The position numbers were made by a program, and so were the translations under genes. DNA of 64,000 bases from Xylophilus sp. GW821-FHT01B05 (GTDB taxonomy: Bacteria; Pseudomonadota; Gammaproteobacteria; Burkholderiales; Burkholderiaceae_C): assembly GCA_038961845.1 (NCBI GenBank), contig CP152408.1, forward strand, positions 4,836,001 through 4,900,000, read 5' to 3'. The notes under the pieces were generated by a model. It did no database searches. It worked only from the letters and a program-made list of their open reading frames with translations, and was not told the DNA's origin. This document shows, piece by piece, positions 16,408 to 25,322 of this stretch (positions within the stretch are counted from its first letter, which is position 1; the number at the start of each line of letters is the position of its first letter).

Positions 16408-16514
16408 GGTCTGATGTCTCCAGAACTGTTTGATTTGAAAGTCCGTCACTTGCCAAAGCCGCAGCGCGTGACAACGGAACTCTAGAATCAAGCGGCCCGC
16501 AAAGGTGGCCACAA

Positions 16515-16529
16515 TTCCACTAGCTGGAA
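16515..16529. promoter_or_regulatory. Candidate IclR-type operator
   Basis: TTCCA (16515-16519), CTAGC, TGGAA (16525-16529) form a perfect 5-bp inverted repeat with a 5-bp spacer, about 110 nt upstream of the Bug-led operon and 70 nt upstream of iclR. IclR-family sites are often palindromes of similar size. Functional assignment rests only on position and symmetry. Confidence 0.4.
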
Positions 16530-16598
16530 CATCGGCAGTGGATACTTGGATCCAACCCATTCACGGTGAATCGACGCGCCGCCGACCCGCAACGCCCC

Positions 16599-17399
16599 AT
16601 GGCCGAACTTCCCAACTTCAACCTCGACCACAAGCCCGGGCGATCACCCGCCAATCGCTCGCTGGAGCGAGGCATCGAAATCCTGCGTGCGTTCCGGCCG
16701 GGCTCCGAGCTATTGGGCAATGGCGAACTGGCCGAGCGCACCGGGCTTTCCAAGTCCACGGTCAGCAGACTCACGCAGACGCTCGTGGGCGCGGGCATGC
16801 TGCAGATCGACAGCATCGAGCGCGCGTATCGGCTGGCCCCCGCTGTGCTCAGCTTGTCGCATGCGATGCGCACCGGCTCGCGTGTGCTGCAGGCAGCAAC
16901 GCCGCACATGCGCGAGCTGGCCCAGCAAAAGCGCATCAATGTCGGGCTTGCCGCACCAGACCGGGACGAGATGGTCTATCTCGAGTCCATTCGCTACGCC
17001 AGGCGCGTCGCGCTCCGGCACGTGGTTTCAGGCCAGCGGGTACCGATGGAACTCACGTCGCTGGGCAGGGCTTACCTGGCGGTCGCTTCGCAAGCGCGCC
17101 GCGCCAGACTGATGGAACTGTTCGCGCAACGCCGCAGGCACTGGCGCAAGATGGAGGCTGAGATCAAACAGGCCTGGGCAGACGTGCACGCCAAGGGGTA
17201 CTGCGCTGCGGCCTGGCAACCCGAGGTGGTGGCGCTGGCCACGCCACTGCAGGTGGACGACGTCATCTACGTGCTGAACGTCAGCGTCTCGACCGAGGAA
17301 TCGATCGCCGCCATCTCGCAGGAGCTGGCCCCCGCCCTGCTAGAACTGGCGCAGAAGATTCTTCACACGCTGCACGTGCAGGAGCCGCGCGGCAACTGA
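16599..17399 (+). CDS. IclR family transcriptional regulator
   Basis: 266 residues from the ATG at 16599; a GTG at 16566 would add 11 residues and neither start has a good Shine-Dalgarno. The N-terminal winged helix (residues ~20-80: SLERGIEILRAFRPG, NGELAERTGLSKSTVSRLTQ) is followed by an IclR effector domain (~90-260: QRINVGLAAPDRDEMVYLES, LGRAYLAVAS, SVSTEESIAAISQELAP). It is divergent from the seven-gene catabolic operon, which it most likely controls in response to a pathway acid. It ends 10 bp from the convergent glmS. Confidence 0.93.
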   Translation: MAELPNFNLDHKPGRSPANRSLERGIEILRAFRPGSELLGNGELAERTGLSKSTVSRLTQTLVGAGMLQIDSIERAYRLAPAVLSLSHAMRTGSRVLQAATPHMRELAQQKRINVGLAAPDRDEMVYLESIRYARRVALRHVVSGQRVPMELTSLGRAYLAVASQARRARLMELFAQRRRHWRKMEAEIKQAWADVHAKGYCAAAWQPEVVALATPLQVDDVIYVLNVSVSTEESIAAISQELAPALLELAQKILHTLHVQEPRGN

Positions 17400-17409
17400 C
17401 GCCGTCACC

Positions 17410-19341
17410 TCACTCCACCGTCACACTCTTCGCCAAATTTCGCGGCTTATCCACATCGGTCCCCCGCGCCACTGCCGTGTGATACGCCAGCAATTGCAGC
17501 GGCACCACGTGCAGCAGCGGGCTCAAGGGGCCGTAGTGCTCGGGCATGCGGATGACGTGCATGCCTTCGGCGCGTTCGATGTGGGTGTCGGCGTCGGCCA
17601 GTACGTAGAGCACGCCGCCGCGGGCGCGGACCTCTTGCAGGTTGCTTTTGAGCTTTTCCAGCAGCGCGTCGTTGGGGGCGACGGTGACCACGGGCATGTC
17701 GCTGGTGACCAGGGCCAGGGGGCCGTGCTTCAGCTCGCCGGCGGCGTAGGCCTCGGCGTGGATGTAGGTGATCTCTTTTAGCTTCAGCGCGCCTTCCAGG
17801 GCGATCGGGTAGTGCAGGCCGCGGCCCAGGAACAGGGCGTGGTCCTTGGCGGCGAAGGCTTCGGCCCAGCCGATGATTTGCGGCTCTAGTGCCAGCACGG
17901 CCTGCAATGCGGCGGGCAGATGGCGCATGGCTTTGAGGTGCTTGGCCTCGGCCTCAGCATCCAAGTGGCCGCGTACCTGCGCCAGCGTGAGGGTGAGCAA
18001 AAACAGGCCGGCGAGCTGGGTGGTGAAGGCCTTGGTGGAGGCCACGCCAATCTCCACGCCGGCGCGTGTGATGTAGGCCAGCTTGCACTCGCGCACCATG
18101 GCGCTGGTGGCGACGTTGCAGATGGTCAGGGTCTGCTCCATGCCCAGGCTGCGCGCGTGCTGCAGCGCGGCCAGGGTATCGGCGGTTTCGCCAGACTGGC
18201 TGATGGTGACGACCAGCGTGCGCGGGTCGGGCACCGAGTTGCGGTAGCGGTATTCGCTGGCGATCTCGACCTGGGTCGGGATCTTGGCGATGTCTTCTAG
18301 CCAGTACTTGGCGGTGCAGCCGCTGTAGTAGCTGGTGCCGCAGGCCAGGATCAGCACGCGGTCGATGTCCTTGAACACACGCCAGGCACTGGCACCAGAG
18401 CCGCCGCCGTGCGGGGCCACGCCGTCGAACAGCTCGGGCACGATGCCCTCAATGCCTTCGAGCGTGTCGGCGATGGCGCGCGGCTGCTCGAAGATTTCCT
18501 TTTGCATGTAGTGGCGGTAGGGACCCAGCTCGGCCGCGCCGCTGTGGGCCAGCACGGTGCGCACCGGGCGCGCGGCGGCGTCGACCGGGCGCAGCACGCC
18601 GTCCTTGCCGCGCTGCACGATCCAGTACTTGCCCAGTTGCAGGTCGACCAGGTCGCCCTCTTCCAGGTAGACGATCTGGTCGGTCACGCCAGCCAGGGCC
18701 ATGGCGTCGCTGGCCAGGAAGTGCTCGCCGCCCTGCGTGCCCACGCCCAGGATCAGCGGCGAGCCGGCGCGCGCGCCGACCACGCGGTGCGGCTCGTCAC
18801 GGCAGAACACGGCAATGGCGTAGGCGCCGCGCAGCTGCACGATGGCGGCCTGCACGGCCTCGAACAAATCGCCCTCGTACAGGCTGTCGATCAGATGGGC
18901 GATGACCTCGGTGTCGGTCTGGCTGGCGAACACATAGCCGCGCGCCTCCAGTTGGCTGCGCAGCGCGTCGTGGTTTTCGATGATGCCGTTGTGCACCAGC
19001 GCGATGCGGCCGGGGCGCTCGGAGGCGCCGTCGACCTCGCCCGGGCCATGGCTGAAGTGCGGGTGGGCGTTGTGCACCACCGGCGCGCCGTGCGTGGCCC
19101 AACGGGTGTGGGCGATGCCGGTCGTGCCCTGCACCGCGCCGGCCTGGACCTGGGCCAGCAGCTCGGCCACGCGGGCCGTGCTGCGGGCGCGCTTGAGCGG
19201 GCCTTGCGGCGATAGCGCCGCCGCCGTGTCATACACCGCCACGCCGCAGGAGTCATAGCCGCGGTACTCCAGCCGCTGCAGGCCCTGCACGAGGATGGGA
19301 ACGATGTTGCGCGTGGAGACTGCGCCGACGATGCCGCACAT
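17410..19341 (-). CDS. glmS: Glutamine--fructose-6-phosphate aminotransferase (isomerizing)
   Basis: 643 residues, slightly longer than the usual ~610 because of short insertions in the glutaminase domain. It makes glucosamine-6-phosphate from fructose-6-phosphate and glutamine, the first step towards UDP-GlcNAc for peptidoglycan and LPS. The N-terminal Ntn glutaminase starts with Cys2 ([20 protein letters not shown]) and has [11 protein letters not shown] and TRWATHG. Two SIS domains follow ([45 protein letters not shown]), ending in the conserved tail [13 protein letters not shown]. Single cytoplasmic gene, divergent from an Lrp-type regulator. No glmS ribozyme-like leader was recognised. 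Confidence 0.98.
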   Translation of the reverse strand: MCGIVGAVSTRNIVPILVQGLQRLEYRGYDSCGVAVYDTAAALSPQGPLKRARSTARVAELLAQVQAGAVQGTTGIAHTRWATHGAPVVHNAHPHFSHGPGEVDGASERPGRIALVHNGIIENHDALRSQLEARGYVFASQTDTEVIAHLIDSLYEGDLFEAVQAAIVQLRGAYAIAVFCRDEPHRVVGARAGSPLILGVGTQGGEHFLASDAMALAGVTDQIVYLEEGDLVDLQLGKYWIVQRGKDGVLRPVDAAARPVRTVLAHSGAAELGPYRHYMQKEIFEQPRAIADTLEGIEGIVPELFDGVAPHGGGSGASAWRVFKDIDRVLILACGTSYYSGCTAKYWLEDIAKIPTQVEIASEYRYRNSVPDPRTLVVTISQSGETADTLAALQHARSLGMEQTLTICNVATSAMVRECKLAYITRAGVEIGVASTKAFTTQLAGLFLLTLTLAQVRGHLDAEAEAKHLKAMRHLPAALQAVLALEPQIIGWAEAFAAKDHALFLGRGLHYPIALEGALKLKEITYIHAEAYAAGELKHGPLALVTSDMPVVTVAPNDALLEKLKSNLQEVRARGGVLYVLADADTHIERAEGMHVIRMPEHYGPLSPLLHVVPLQLLAYHTAVARGTDVDKPRNLAKSVTVE

Positions 19342-19463
19342 AGCAATGGCCTTGTTGACTGGAGAAGGCCCAATGCTAGGCCCAGCCCAGAAAAATTAAT
19401 CAACAAAACTTAAGCGAATATGACCTAGGATTTCACGATTCACATCGCAGGCAATATTCATTC
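19342..19463. promoter_or_regulatory. Divergent promoter region between glmS and the Lrp-type gene
   Basis: This 122-bp region is strikingly AT-rich for the window (around 19390-19463, including aattaatcaacaaaacttaa and caatattcattc). It must contain the promoters of both genes. No exact -35/-10 pair or Lrp box could be assigned with confidence. Confidence 0.5.
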
Positions 19464-19964
19464 ATGCAACCTCCACAAACGAACGAAATCACGCTCGACG
19501 CGACGGACTGGCGGCTGCTGGAATTGCTGCAGGAAGATGCCTCGCGCAGCAACCAGGCGCTGGCCGAGGCCGCCCATGTGTCGCCGCCGACCTGCCTGCG
19601 CCGGGTGCGCCGGCTGGTGGAGGCCGGGCTGATCGCGCGCCAGGTGGCCTTGCTGGACAGCGACCGGCTGGCGCCGCTGCTGGGCCACGGGCTGACGGCG
19701 CTGGTAGAGATTACGCTGGACGGCCAGGACGCCGCGCGCCTTGACGCCTTCGAGGCCCGCGCCGTGGCCGAGGCGGCGGTGCAGCAGTGCTACCGCGTCT
19801 CGCCCGGGCCCGACTTTGTGCTGGTGGTGCGCAGCCGCGACATGCCGGACTACCTGGCGCTGGCGCAGCGCCTGTTCCACGCCGATGCGCATGTGCGCAA
19901 CGTCAAGGCCTTCTTCAGCCTCAAGTGCGCAAAGTTTGAGCCAAAACTGCCTTTAGCCCAATAG
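19464..19964 (+). CDS. Lrp/AsnC family transcriptional regulator
   Basis: 166 residues. An N-terminal helix-turn-helix (TDWRLLELLQEDASRSNQAL, then AHVSPPTCLRRVRRLVEAGL) is joined to a C-terminal RAM ligand-binding domain (LTALVEITLDG, VQQCYRVSPGPDFVLVVRSR, FSLKCAKFEPKL). It is probably an amino-acid-responsive regulator. The last codons and the stop lie within a dispersed palindromic repeat (from 19943), so the tail LPLAQ is repeat-derived. Divergent from glmS; self-regulation from the shared AT-rich region is likely. Confidence 0.92.
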   Translation: MQPPQTNEITLDATDWRLLELLQEDASRSNQALAEAAHVSPPTCLRRVRRLVEAGLIARQVALLDSDRLAPLLGHGLTALVEITLDGQDAARLDAFEARAVAEAAVQQCYRVSPGPDFVLVVRSRDMPDYLALAQRLFHADAHVRNVKAFFSLKCAKFEPKLPLAQ

Positions 19965-19998
19965 CCACGAGGGCTATTAGCTATCAATATAAGAGCAT
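19943..19998 (+). repeat. Dispersed palindromic repeat, copy 1
   Basis: Copy of a ~55-60 bp repeat built as GAGCCAAAA..., then TAGCCC, a complementary GGGCTA, and AGCTAT...AGCA at the 3' end. Here TAGCCC (19954-19959) faces GGGCTA. It overlaps the 3' end of the Lrp-type gene and supplies its stop codon. The same unit occurs near 22.6, 41.0, 54.5 and 61.5 kb in the same orientation. Confidence 0.75.
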
Positions 19999-20017
19999 TC
20001 GCTGACGGCAGACTGCC

Positions 20018-22537
20018 CTACTCCGCCGTCTGCCGCAGCGTCTCTACCACCGGCCGCCGCAGCACGTCGCGCAATCCCCACCAGCCGGCCGCCAGGGCCA
20101 ACACCGCGCCGGCCAGTGCGCCGGCCACGGGCACCAGGGGCGATGCGGTCCAGCTGAAGTCGAACACCCAGCGCGCCAACGCCCAGCCCACGACCACCGC
20201 CACCACGCTGGCAAGGAAGCCGGCCAGCAGGCCGACGCCGGCGAGTTCTGCGCGCTGCACCTGGCGCAGCAGGCTGGCGCGGGCGCCTACGGCACGCATG
20301 ATGGCGAACTCTTTGGCGCGCTCTTCACGCGTGGCGGCAACGGCGGCAAACAGCACCACCAGGCCGGCCGCCAGCGTGAAGGCGAAGAGGAATTCCACCG
20401 CGCGTATCACCTGGTCGAGCACGCGCTGGATCTGCGCCAGGGTGCTGCCCATGTCCACGCTGGTGATGTTGGGGAAGGCGCGCACCAGGCCGTTGTCAAA
20501 GCCCGGCGTGGCCGGCGCGCGGTAGGCGGCGAGGAAGGTCACGGGCAGGTCCGGCATGTGCGCCACCGGGTACATGGCAAAGAAGTTGGCGCGCATCGAG
20601 CCCCAATCGACCTTGCGCAGCGAGGTGATTTTTGCGTCTTGCAGCGTGCCGCCAATGTCAAAGCGCAGCGCATCGCCCAGCTTCAGGCCCAGGGTTTGGG
20701 CGATGCCGTCTTCCAGGCTGATGGCGCCGGCCTCGTTGTCGGTCCAGCGACCGGCCACCACGTCGTTGTGCGGCGGGCGCTGGGCGCTGTAAGAGAGGTT
20801 GAACTCGCGATCCACCAGGCGCTGAGCGCGGTCGTCGCTGTAGTCGGTCGGGCCTACCGCCTTGCCGTTGATGGCCACCAGGCGGCCGCGGATCATGGGG
20901 TACCAGTCGTACTGCGCCACGCCGGCCGTGTGCAGCGCCTGCTGGAAGGCATCACTCTGGTCTGGCTGCACGTTGATGACGAAGCGGTTGGGCGCGTCGG
21001 GCGGCGTGGCGGCGCGCCAGCTGCCGATCAGGTCGGTGCGCAGCAGCACCAGCAGCACCAGCGCCAGCATGCCCACGGCCAGCGCGCTGATCTGCACCAC
21101 GGTATAGGCCGGCCGTGCCGATATCTGGCGCGTGGCCAGCACCAGCCAGCGCGGCGCGGTCTGCTCGTTCACCGCGCGGCGCAACAGCTTGACTGCGACC
21201 CAGCCCAGCACCGCAAACAGCAGCACCGCGCCGGCAAAACCGCCGACGGCGATCAGGCCCAGTTTCAGGTCGCGGCTGGCCGCCAGCAGCAGCGCGGCAA
21301 AGCCGGCCACGCCCAGCACCAACACGCCAGCGGATGCCGGCCGTAGCCCGCCCACGTCGCGCCGTATTACCCGCAGCGGCGGCACCTGCGCCAGTTGCAG
21401 CACCGGCGGCAGGCCAAAGGCCAGCAGCAGCGTCAGGCCCACGCCAAAACCAAAGCCCACCGGCCACAGGCCGGGCTGCGGCAGCGCGGTTTCCACCAGG
21501 CCGGCCAGCAGCGCCACGAACACGTAGTGCACGGCATAGCCGATCAACACGCCCAGCGCGCTGGCAAACAGGCCGACCAGCACAAATTCGAGTGTGTAGG
21601 CGCGCGCGATGGTGCGCTGGCTTTGGCCCAGCACACGCAGCATGGCGCAGTCGTTCAGGTGGCGCGCGGCAAAACCGCGCGCGGCCAGCGCCACGGCCAC
21701 GGCCGACAGCAGCGCGGCCAGCAGCGACACCAGGTTGAGGAATTGCTCGGCCCGGTTCAGCGTCTGGCGCATCTGCGGCTGGCCGGACTCCAGCGTTTCC
21801 ACGCGCAGGCCGTGCACATCGGGCTGCTTGGCCGCTGCCTCGGCCCAGGTGGAAAAAGCCTTTACCGGCGCATCGGCGCCGGCCACGGCAAAGCGGTAGG
21901 TCAGGCGGCTGGCGGGCTGCACCAGGCCGGTGGCGGGCAGATCGGCCGCGTTCATCATCACGCGCGGCGCAAAGGTCAAGAAGCCGGCGCCACGGTCGGG
22001 CTCGATGGTGAGGATGCGCGCAATGCGCAGCTGCGTGTCGCCCAGCAGCAAGGGGTCGCCCATGCGCAGCTCGAGCGATTCCAGCAGCGCGGCATCGACC
22101 CAGGCTTCGCCCGGTGCGGGCACGGTGCGCGTGGCTTCATCCGGTGCGCCGGGCGCGGCCGCCACGCGCAGGCTGCCGCGCAGTGGGTAGGCCACGTCTA
22201 CCGCCTTCAGCGCCACCAACCGGCTGGCGCCGCCTTGGGCGTCGGGCGCGCGGCCCATGGTGGGAAAGCCGACGGTGGTGCTGGTTTGCAGGCCAAGCGC
22301 GCGTGCGTGTTCGGCAAAGGCGGCGGGCGTGGGGTTGTCGCTGACCACCACCAGGTCGCCGCCCATCAACTGGCGCGCGTCGCGCTCCAGGCTGCCCTGC
22401 AGCCGGTTGGAGAAAAAGCCGACCGAGGTCAGCGCCGCCACGGCCAGCGTCACGGCCACGATCAGCAGCCGCAGCTCGCCAGCGCGCAGGTCGCGGCGCA
22501 GCGAGCGCCAGCCGATGGCGAGGAAGGATGTGTTCAT
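20018..22537 (-). CDS. FtsX-like ABC transporter permease (YbbP-type)
   Basis: 839 residues. The architecture is that of large MacB/FtsX-family permeases: TM helix near residues 25-45 (LRLLIVAVTLAVAALTSVGF), a periplasmic MacB-PCD domain, several TM segments around 255-480 (LLAALLSAVAVALAARGFAA), a second periplasmic domain, then three C-terminal TM helices (~715-830) with AIMRAVGARASLLRQVQ. YbbP-type permeases usually pair with a YbbA-like ATPase and a lipase-like partner; neither adjoins it here. It probably extracts or transports lipophilic molecules or lipoproteins at the inner membrane. It is 54 nt from the repeat at 22.6 kb. Confidence 0.88.
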   Translation of the reverse strand: MNTSFLAIGWRSLRRDLRAGELRLLIVAVTLAVAALTSVGFFSNRLQGSLERDARQLMGGDLVVVSDNPTPAAFAEHARALGLQTSTTVGFPTMGRAPDAQGGASRLVALKAVDVAYPLRGSLRVAAAPGAPDEATRTVPAPGEAWVDAALLESLELRMGDPLLLGDTQLRIARILTIEPDRGAGFLTFAPRVMMNAADLPATGLVQPASRLTYRFAVAGADAPVKAFSTWAEAAAKQPDVHGLRVETLESGQPQMRQTLNRAEQFLNLVSLLAALLSAVAVALAARGFAARHLNDCAMLRVLGQSQRTIARAYTLEFVLVGLFASALGVLIGYAVHYVFVALLAGLVETALPQPGLWPVGFGFGVGLTLLLAFGLPPVLQLAQVPPLRVIRRDVGGLRPASAGVLVLGVAGFAALLLAASRDLKLGLIAVGGFAGAVLLFAVLGWVAVKLLRRAVNEQTAPRWLVLATRQISARPAYTVVQISALAVGMLALVLLVLLRTDLIGSWRAATPPDAPNRFVINVQPDQSDAFQQALHTAGVAQYDWYPMIRGRLVAINGKAVGPTDYSDDRAQRLVDREFNLSYSAQRPPHNDVVAGRWTDNEAGAISLEDGIAQTLGLKLGDALRFDIGGTLQDAKITSLRKVDWGSMRANFFAMYPVAHMPDLPVTFLAAYRAPATPGFDNGLVRAFPNITSVDMGSTLAQIQRVLDQVIRAVEFLFAFTLAAGLVVLFAAVAATREERAKEFAIMRAVGARASLLRQVQRAELAGVGLLAGFLASVVAVVVGWALARWVFDFSWTASPLVPVAGALAGAVLALAAGWWGLRDVLRRPVVETLRQTAE

Positions 22538-22592
22538 GGCGGGACCTTAGCTGATGTGGGGCGGGTGGCGGTGGTGTGGGGACATCGTTTTT

Positions 22593-22694
22593 TAAAATAG
22601 ATAGCACCATGCCCAGGTGAAATAACGATTTCAGACATAAAACTACCTGAACTTCAGGATATACACCGGCATGCAGCTATTTAATCAATAGCAT
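22593..22694 (+). repeat. Dispersed palindromic repeat, copy 2 (full unit plus truncated unit)
   Basis: 22639-22694 is a unit of the repeat family, with AAAACTACCT at the left and AGCTATTTAATCAATAGCA at the right; CCTGA/TCAGG forms a small stem inside it. Before it, 22593-22615 (TTTAAAATAGATAGCACC) resembles the right end of another, truncated unit. Across both, GATAGCACCATGCC faces GGCATGCAGCTAT, so the whole could fold. It lies between two minus-strand genes. Confidence 0.65.
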
Positions 22695-22703
22695 CGACTT
22701 GGG

Positions 22704-24134
22704 CTAACTCTTCGCCTCCAGCCGCAGGCGCAAGGCCTCCAGCACTGGCGCGATGTCTTCGCCCACGCTGATCTGCGGGTTGGAGAAGCCGTCGTCCTTG
22801 CCGGCTTCTTCTTCGCGCTGCTGGATCACCGGCACGGCATTGGCAAAGGCCTGGCGGAAGTCGTGCGTCTTGCGCAGCTCTTCGTCAAACAGCGCGCGCC
22901 CAAAGAAGGTCAACGGCGACTTGTGGCCGCAGCCGTAAGAGGTGTGCGTCTCATCGGCGGCAGTCATCACCAGGCTGGTGGGCGTGGCCAGCGGCGCCAC
23001 CCAGCCGCCCGAGTAGCAGGCCGATACGGCGATCACGCGGTTGCGGATGCCAACCCGGTCCAGCGCGGCGCGCAGCAGTTGCGGCGTGATTGGCTGCACC
23101 TGCAGCGGCCAGTGGTTGGCCGCCAGGTGGAAGTCGCCGCCGCCGTGCGACGTCAGGTAGACCACCAGCAGGTCTTGCTCGCGGTCCATGCGCGCGGCCA
23201 GCGCCTGCAGGCCGCGCTCCAGGTTCAGCGACGTGGCCCAGGGCAGCTCGTCATTGGTCTCGGCGTGGTTCAGCAATTGCAGCACGCGGCCTTCGGCATC
23301 GAAGCGCTGGCGCAGCACCTCGGCCACCATGCCGCTTTCGCGGCGAAACACGTCTTCTGCCGCATAGGGCGCAAACACCAGGCCGTATACATCGACCGTG
23401 CCCGGGCGCTCGGGCGCCAGGGCCTGCACCGCGTCCTGCCAGACCGCTTGCTGGCGCTCTATGCCTTCCTGCGACAGGTTCAGCACGGGCGCGCTCGCGG
23501 CGCTATCGACACGCGGGCGCCAGGTCTGCAGATCCATGTACAACATCGACACGGCAAACACGCCGACCAGCACTGCCGTGTAGATCACCGTCGGCACGAC
23601 ACGCCGCGCAAAGCGGGCCATCAACACGACCATCACGGCGAGGTGCCACAGCACCAAACCCCACTGCAAGGCCCACAGCGCCGTGGCCACAAAGCCCGTG
23701 GCCTGCGGCAGAAGCCAGCCGTGAACGCTCAGTGCCCCCAGCGCCACAAACGCGGCCTGCGCCGGCACCGCAGCGCCCACGGTCAGCGTGTACCAACTGC
23801 CCAGGCCTTGAAGGCGTGGCCCGCCGCCATCGCCACGGCCCAGGGACAGTGCCCACCAGGACACCCAGAGCAGCGGCGCCACCATCCACCACGACGCCAG
23901 CCAGACACGGCCCGAAAACGCCGCCGGCCCGACGATCCACAGCCACGTCAGGCCCAGCACCAGCAGCTCGAACGACACGGACAGCAGCAGCACCTGCAAG
24001 GGCCGCGGTGCACGGCCCGCCATGCGCGGCCGCAGGAAAAAGCCTGCGCGCAGGCCCTCCAGCAGCCAGCGCCAGGTCGGCGCATGGGTGGTCGCTGGCT
24101 GTTGGGTGTCGAGGGAGAGGCTGGCGTCGGTCAT
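22704..24134 (-). CDS. Membrane-anchored peptidase C13 (legumain/caspase-like) family protein
   Basis: 476 residues. The N-terminal ~205 residues hold five or six hydrophobic segments (for example 47-70, 77-97, 119-139, 145-172, 181-201); a soluble caspase-like domain follows. Catalytic candidates are His330 in VVYLTSHGGGDFHL and Cys373 in VIAVSACYSGGWVAP, the His/Cys spacing of clan CD peptidases. The soluble part would follow the last TM helix, so its side of the membrane depends on topology. No partner gene is apparent; it shares only strand with the upstream MipA-like gene 186 bp away. Substrate unknown. Confidence 0.85.
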   Translation of the reverse strand: MTDASLSLDTQQPATTHAPTWRWLLEGLRAGFFLRPRMAGRAPRPLQVLLLSVSFELLVLGLTWLWIVGPAAFSGRVWLASWWMVAPLLWVSWWALSLGRGDGGGPRLQGLGSWYTLTVGAAVPAQAAFVALGALSVHGWLLPQATGFVATALWALQWGLVLWHLAVMVVLMARFARRVVPTVIYTAVLVGVFAVSMLYMDLQTWRPRVDSAASAPVLNLSQEGIERQQAVWQDAVQALAPERPGTVDVYGLVFAPYAAEDVFRRESGMVAEVLRQRFDAEGRVLQLLNHAETNDELPWATSLNLERGLQALAARMDREQDLLVVYLTSHGGGDFHLAANHWPLQVQPITPQLLRAALDRVGIRNRVIAVSACYSGGWVAPLATPTSLVMTAADETHTSYGCGHKSPLTFFGRALFDEELRKTHDFRQAFANAVPVIQQREEEAGKDDGFSNPQISVGEDIAPVLEALRLRLEAKS

Positions 24135-24158
24135 CGGATGATGATGCCATTGCGCCCA

Positions 24159-24177
24159 GGGAATCGCGCGATTTCCC
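24159..24177. other. Palindromic hairpin upstream of the C13 gene
   Basis: GGGAATCGCGCGATTTCCC can fold with GGGAA/TTCCC arms and an inner ATCGCGCGAT palindrome, 25 nt upstream of the C13 start codon. It may be an operator or a 5'-leader structure; nothing further supports a function. Confidence 0.3.
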
Positions 24178-24278
24178 CCACGGCGGCATCTCTCGCTAGA
24201 AGTGCCTGCCGCCGTTCTGCATTGGGACTATTGGCGCACTCTTGGATAACCCATGCACCCGGTTCGATGGCGGCCGCC

Positions 24279-24300
24279 TGTGCTGCCACGTGTCAGCACA
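24279..24300 (-). terminator. Hairpin after the mipA-like gene
   Basis: TGTGCTG (24279-24285) and CAGCACA (24294-24300) make a perfect 7-bp stem with an 8-nt loop, 20 nt past the MipA-like stop. There is no T-run, so a classical intrinsic terminator is not established. Confidence 0.35.
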
Positions 24301-24320
24301 GAACGCGGTCTGGATGACGG

Positions 24321-25190
24321 TCAGAATTTGTAGCCCACTGCGGCCAAGGCTGTGACACCGGTCTTCTCGCTTACCAGCGGGCTGTTCTTGGCCTTTTCTC
24401 CCAACTCCATGACGCTCACGGCCATGTACATCGACCAATGCTTGTCGAAATCGTGCTTCCAGTCGGCCGTCAGTGAGTACCCGTAAACGCCCGCGTCTGC
24501 CTGGAACGGGGAAAACGCAGTGCGTGCACTTTGTGCCTGGGTCACACCGAAGTAGGTTTGGTTGTAGCGGCGGTCGCCCGCATGGACGTTTGCGCCCAAC
24601 GTCACAACGTCGCTTTGGTTCTGCAGCACCGTCCCCGTAAGGCCAAGGCGGTACCGATTGCCGCGCTCCTGCGCGTCTGCGAGGCGGATCACGGCTTCAG
24701 CGTTGACGGACAGCCAGGGCACGATCTGCTGCGCCACCAACAGGTTGGCGGTGGCTGCACCCTTGACGGCACCCATGCCCCTGAGCTTGTCGGAGCCGGG
24801 GCGCCAATCGCTGTCTTTTTCTGCGCGGCCGAAGTCGTAGTTCAATGCCGTGCTGACATACAGGCCCGAGTCGCTCGAATACTCCGCGCCTAGGCCGCGC
24901 ATGCTGTCTGCGAAGAAAATGCCACGCGATATGCTGACCACGGGGACCGGCATGGCGACTGAGTCCTTGCTGCCCATGTATCGGGGGCCGGCCCTCACGC
25001 CCAAGCCCAGCGTGACGCTTGTCTGATCGCCGAACACGCTGGGGCTTTCAGCCTTGGTGCTTTCTTGAGCCTGGGCTTGCACCGCCGTGAGAAGCGCGCA
25101 GCCCACTGCCGTGGGCACGATGAAGGCCCGCAGGCGCCTTTGCAAAGGCTTATTGGCAAGGCCGGAAAATGCGGGAAAGAGAGGGGACAT
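24321..25190 (-). CDS. MipA/OmpV family outer-membrane protein
   Basis: 289 residues. A signal peptide (RAFIVPTAVGCALLTAVQAQ, cleavage near AQAQE) precedes a beta-barrel with the family pattern VTLGLGVRAGPRYMGSKD, then alternating short strands ending in GVTALAAVGYKF with a C-terminal Phe, as expected for an outer-membrane barrel. The ATG has AAGGA seven nt upstream. Family members act as MltA-interacting scaffolds or as porins of unclear specificity. Monocistronic by spacing (130-bp gaps on both sides). Confidence 0.9.
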   Translation of the reverse strand: MSPLFPAFSGLANKPLQRRLRAFIVPTAVGCALLTAVQAQAQESTKAESPSVFGDQTSVTLGLGVRAGPRYMGSKDSVAMPVPVVSISRGIFFADSMRGLGAEYSSDSGLYVSTALNYDFGRAEKDSDWRPGSDKLRGMGAVKGAATANLLVAQQIVPWLSVNAEAVIRLADAQERGNRYRLGLTGTVLQNQSDVVTLGANVHAGDRRYNQTYFGVTQAQSARTAFSPFQADAGVYGYSLTADWKHDFDKHWSMYMAVSVMELGEKAKNSPLVSEKTGVTALAAVGYKF

Positions 25191-25322
25191 GGACGTTTCC
25201 TTGGGTTTCTACAGAGAAAATGAGATAGATGGAGTCGCCGCCAGCCCAGCATCTGTCGCGCGCCATGGCGCGGCGTCAGATGTGCGCGATCAGCGACAGC
25301 GGATAGGGCCGTTGTGGGGGGC

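Noticed and set aside
25258..25272. CG-rich palindrome (GCGCGCCATGGCGCG) between the MipA-like and RND genes
   Set aside because: Short GC palindromes are expected at this base composition; there is no T-run, and its position about 60 nt from the RND stop is not informative.
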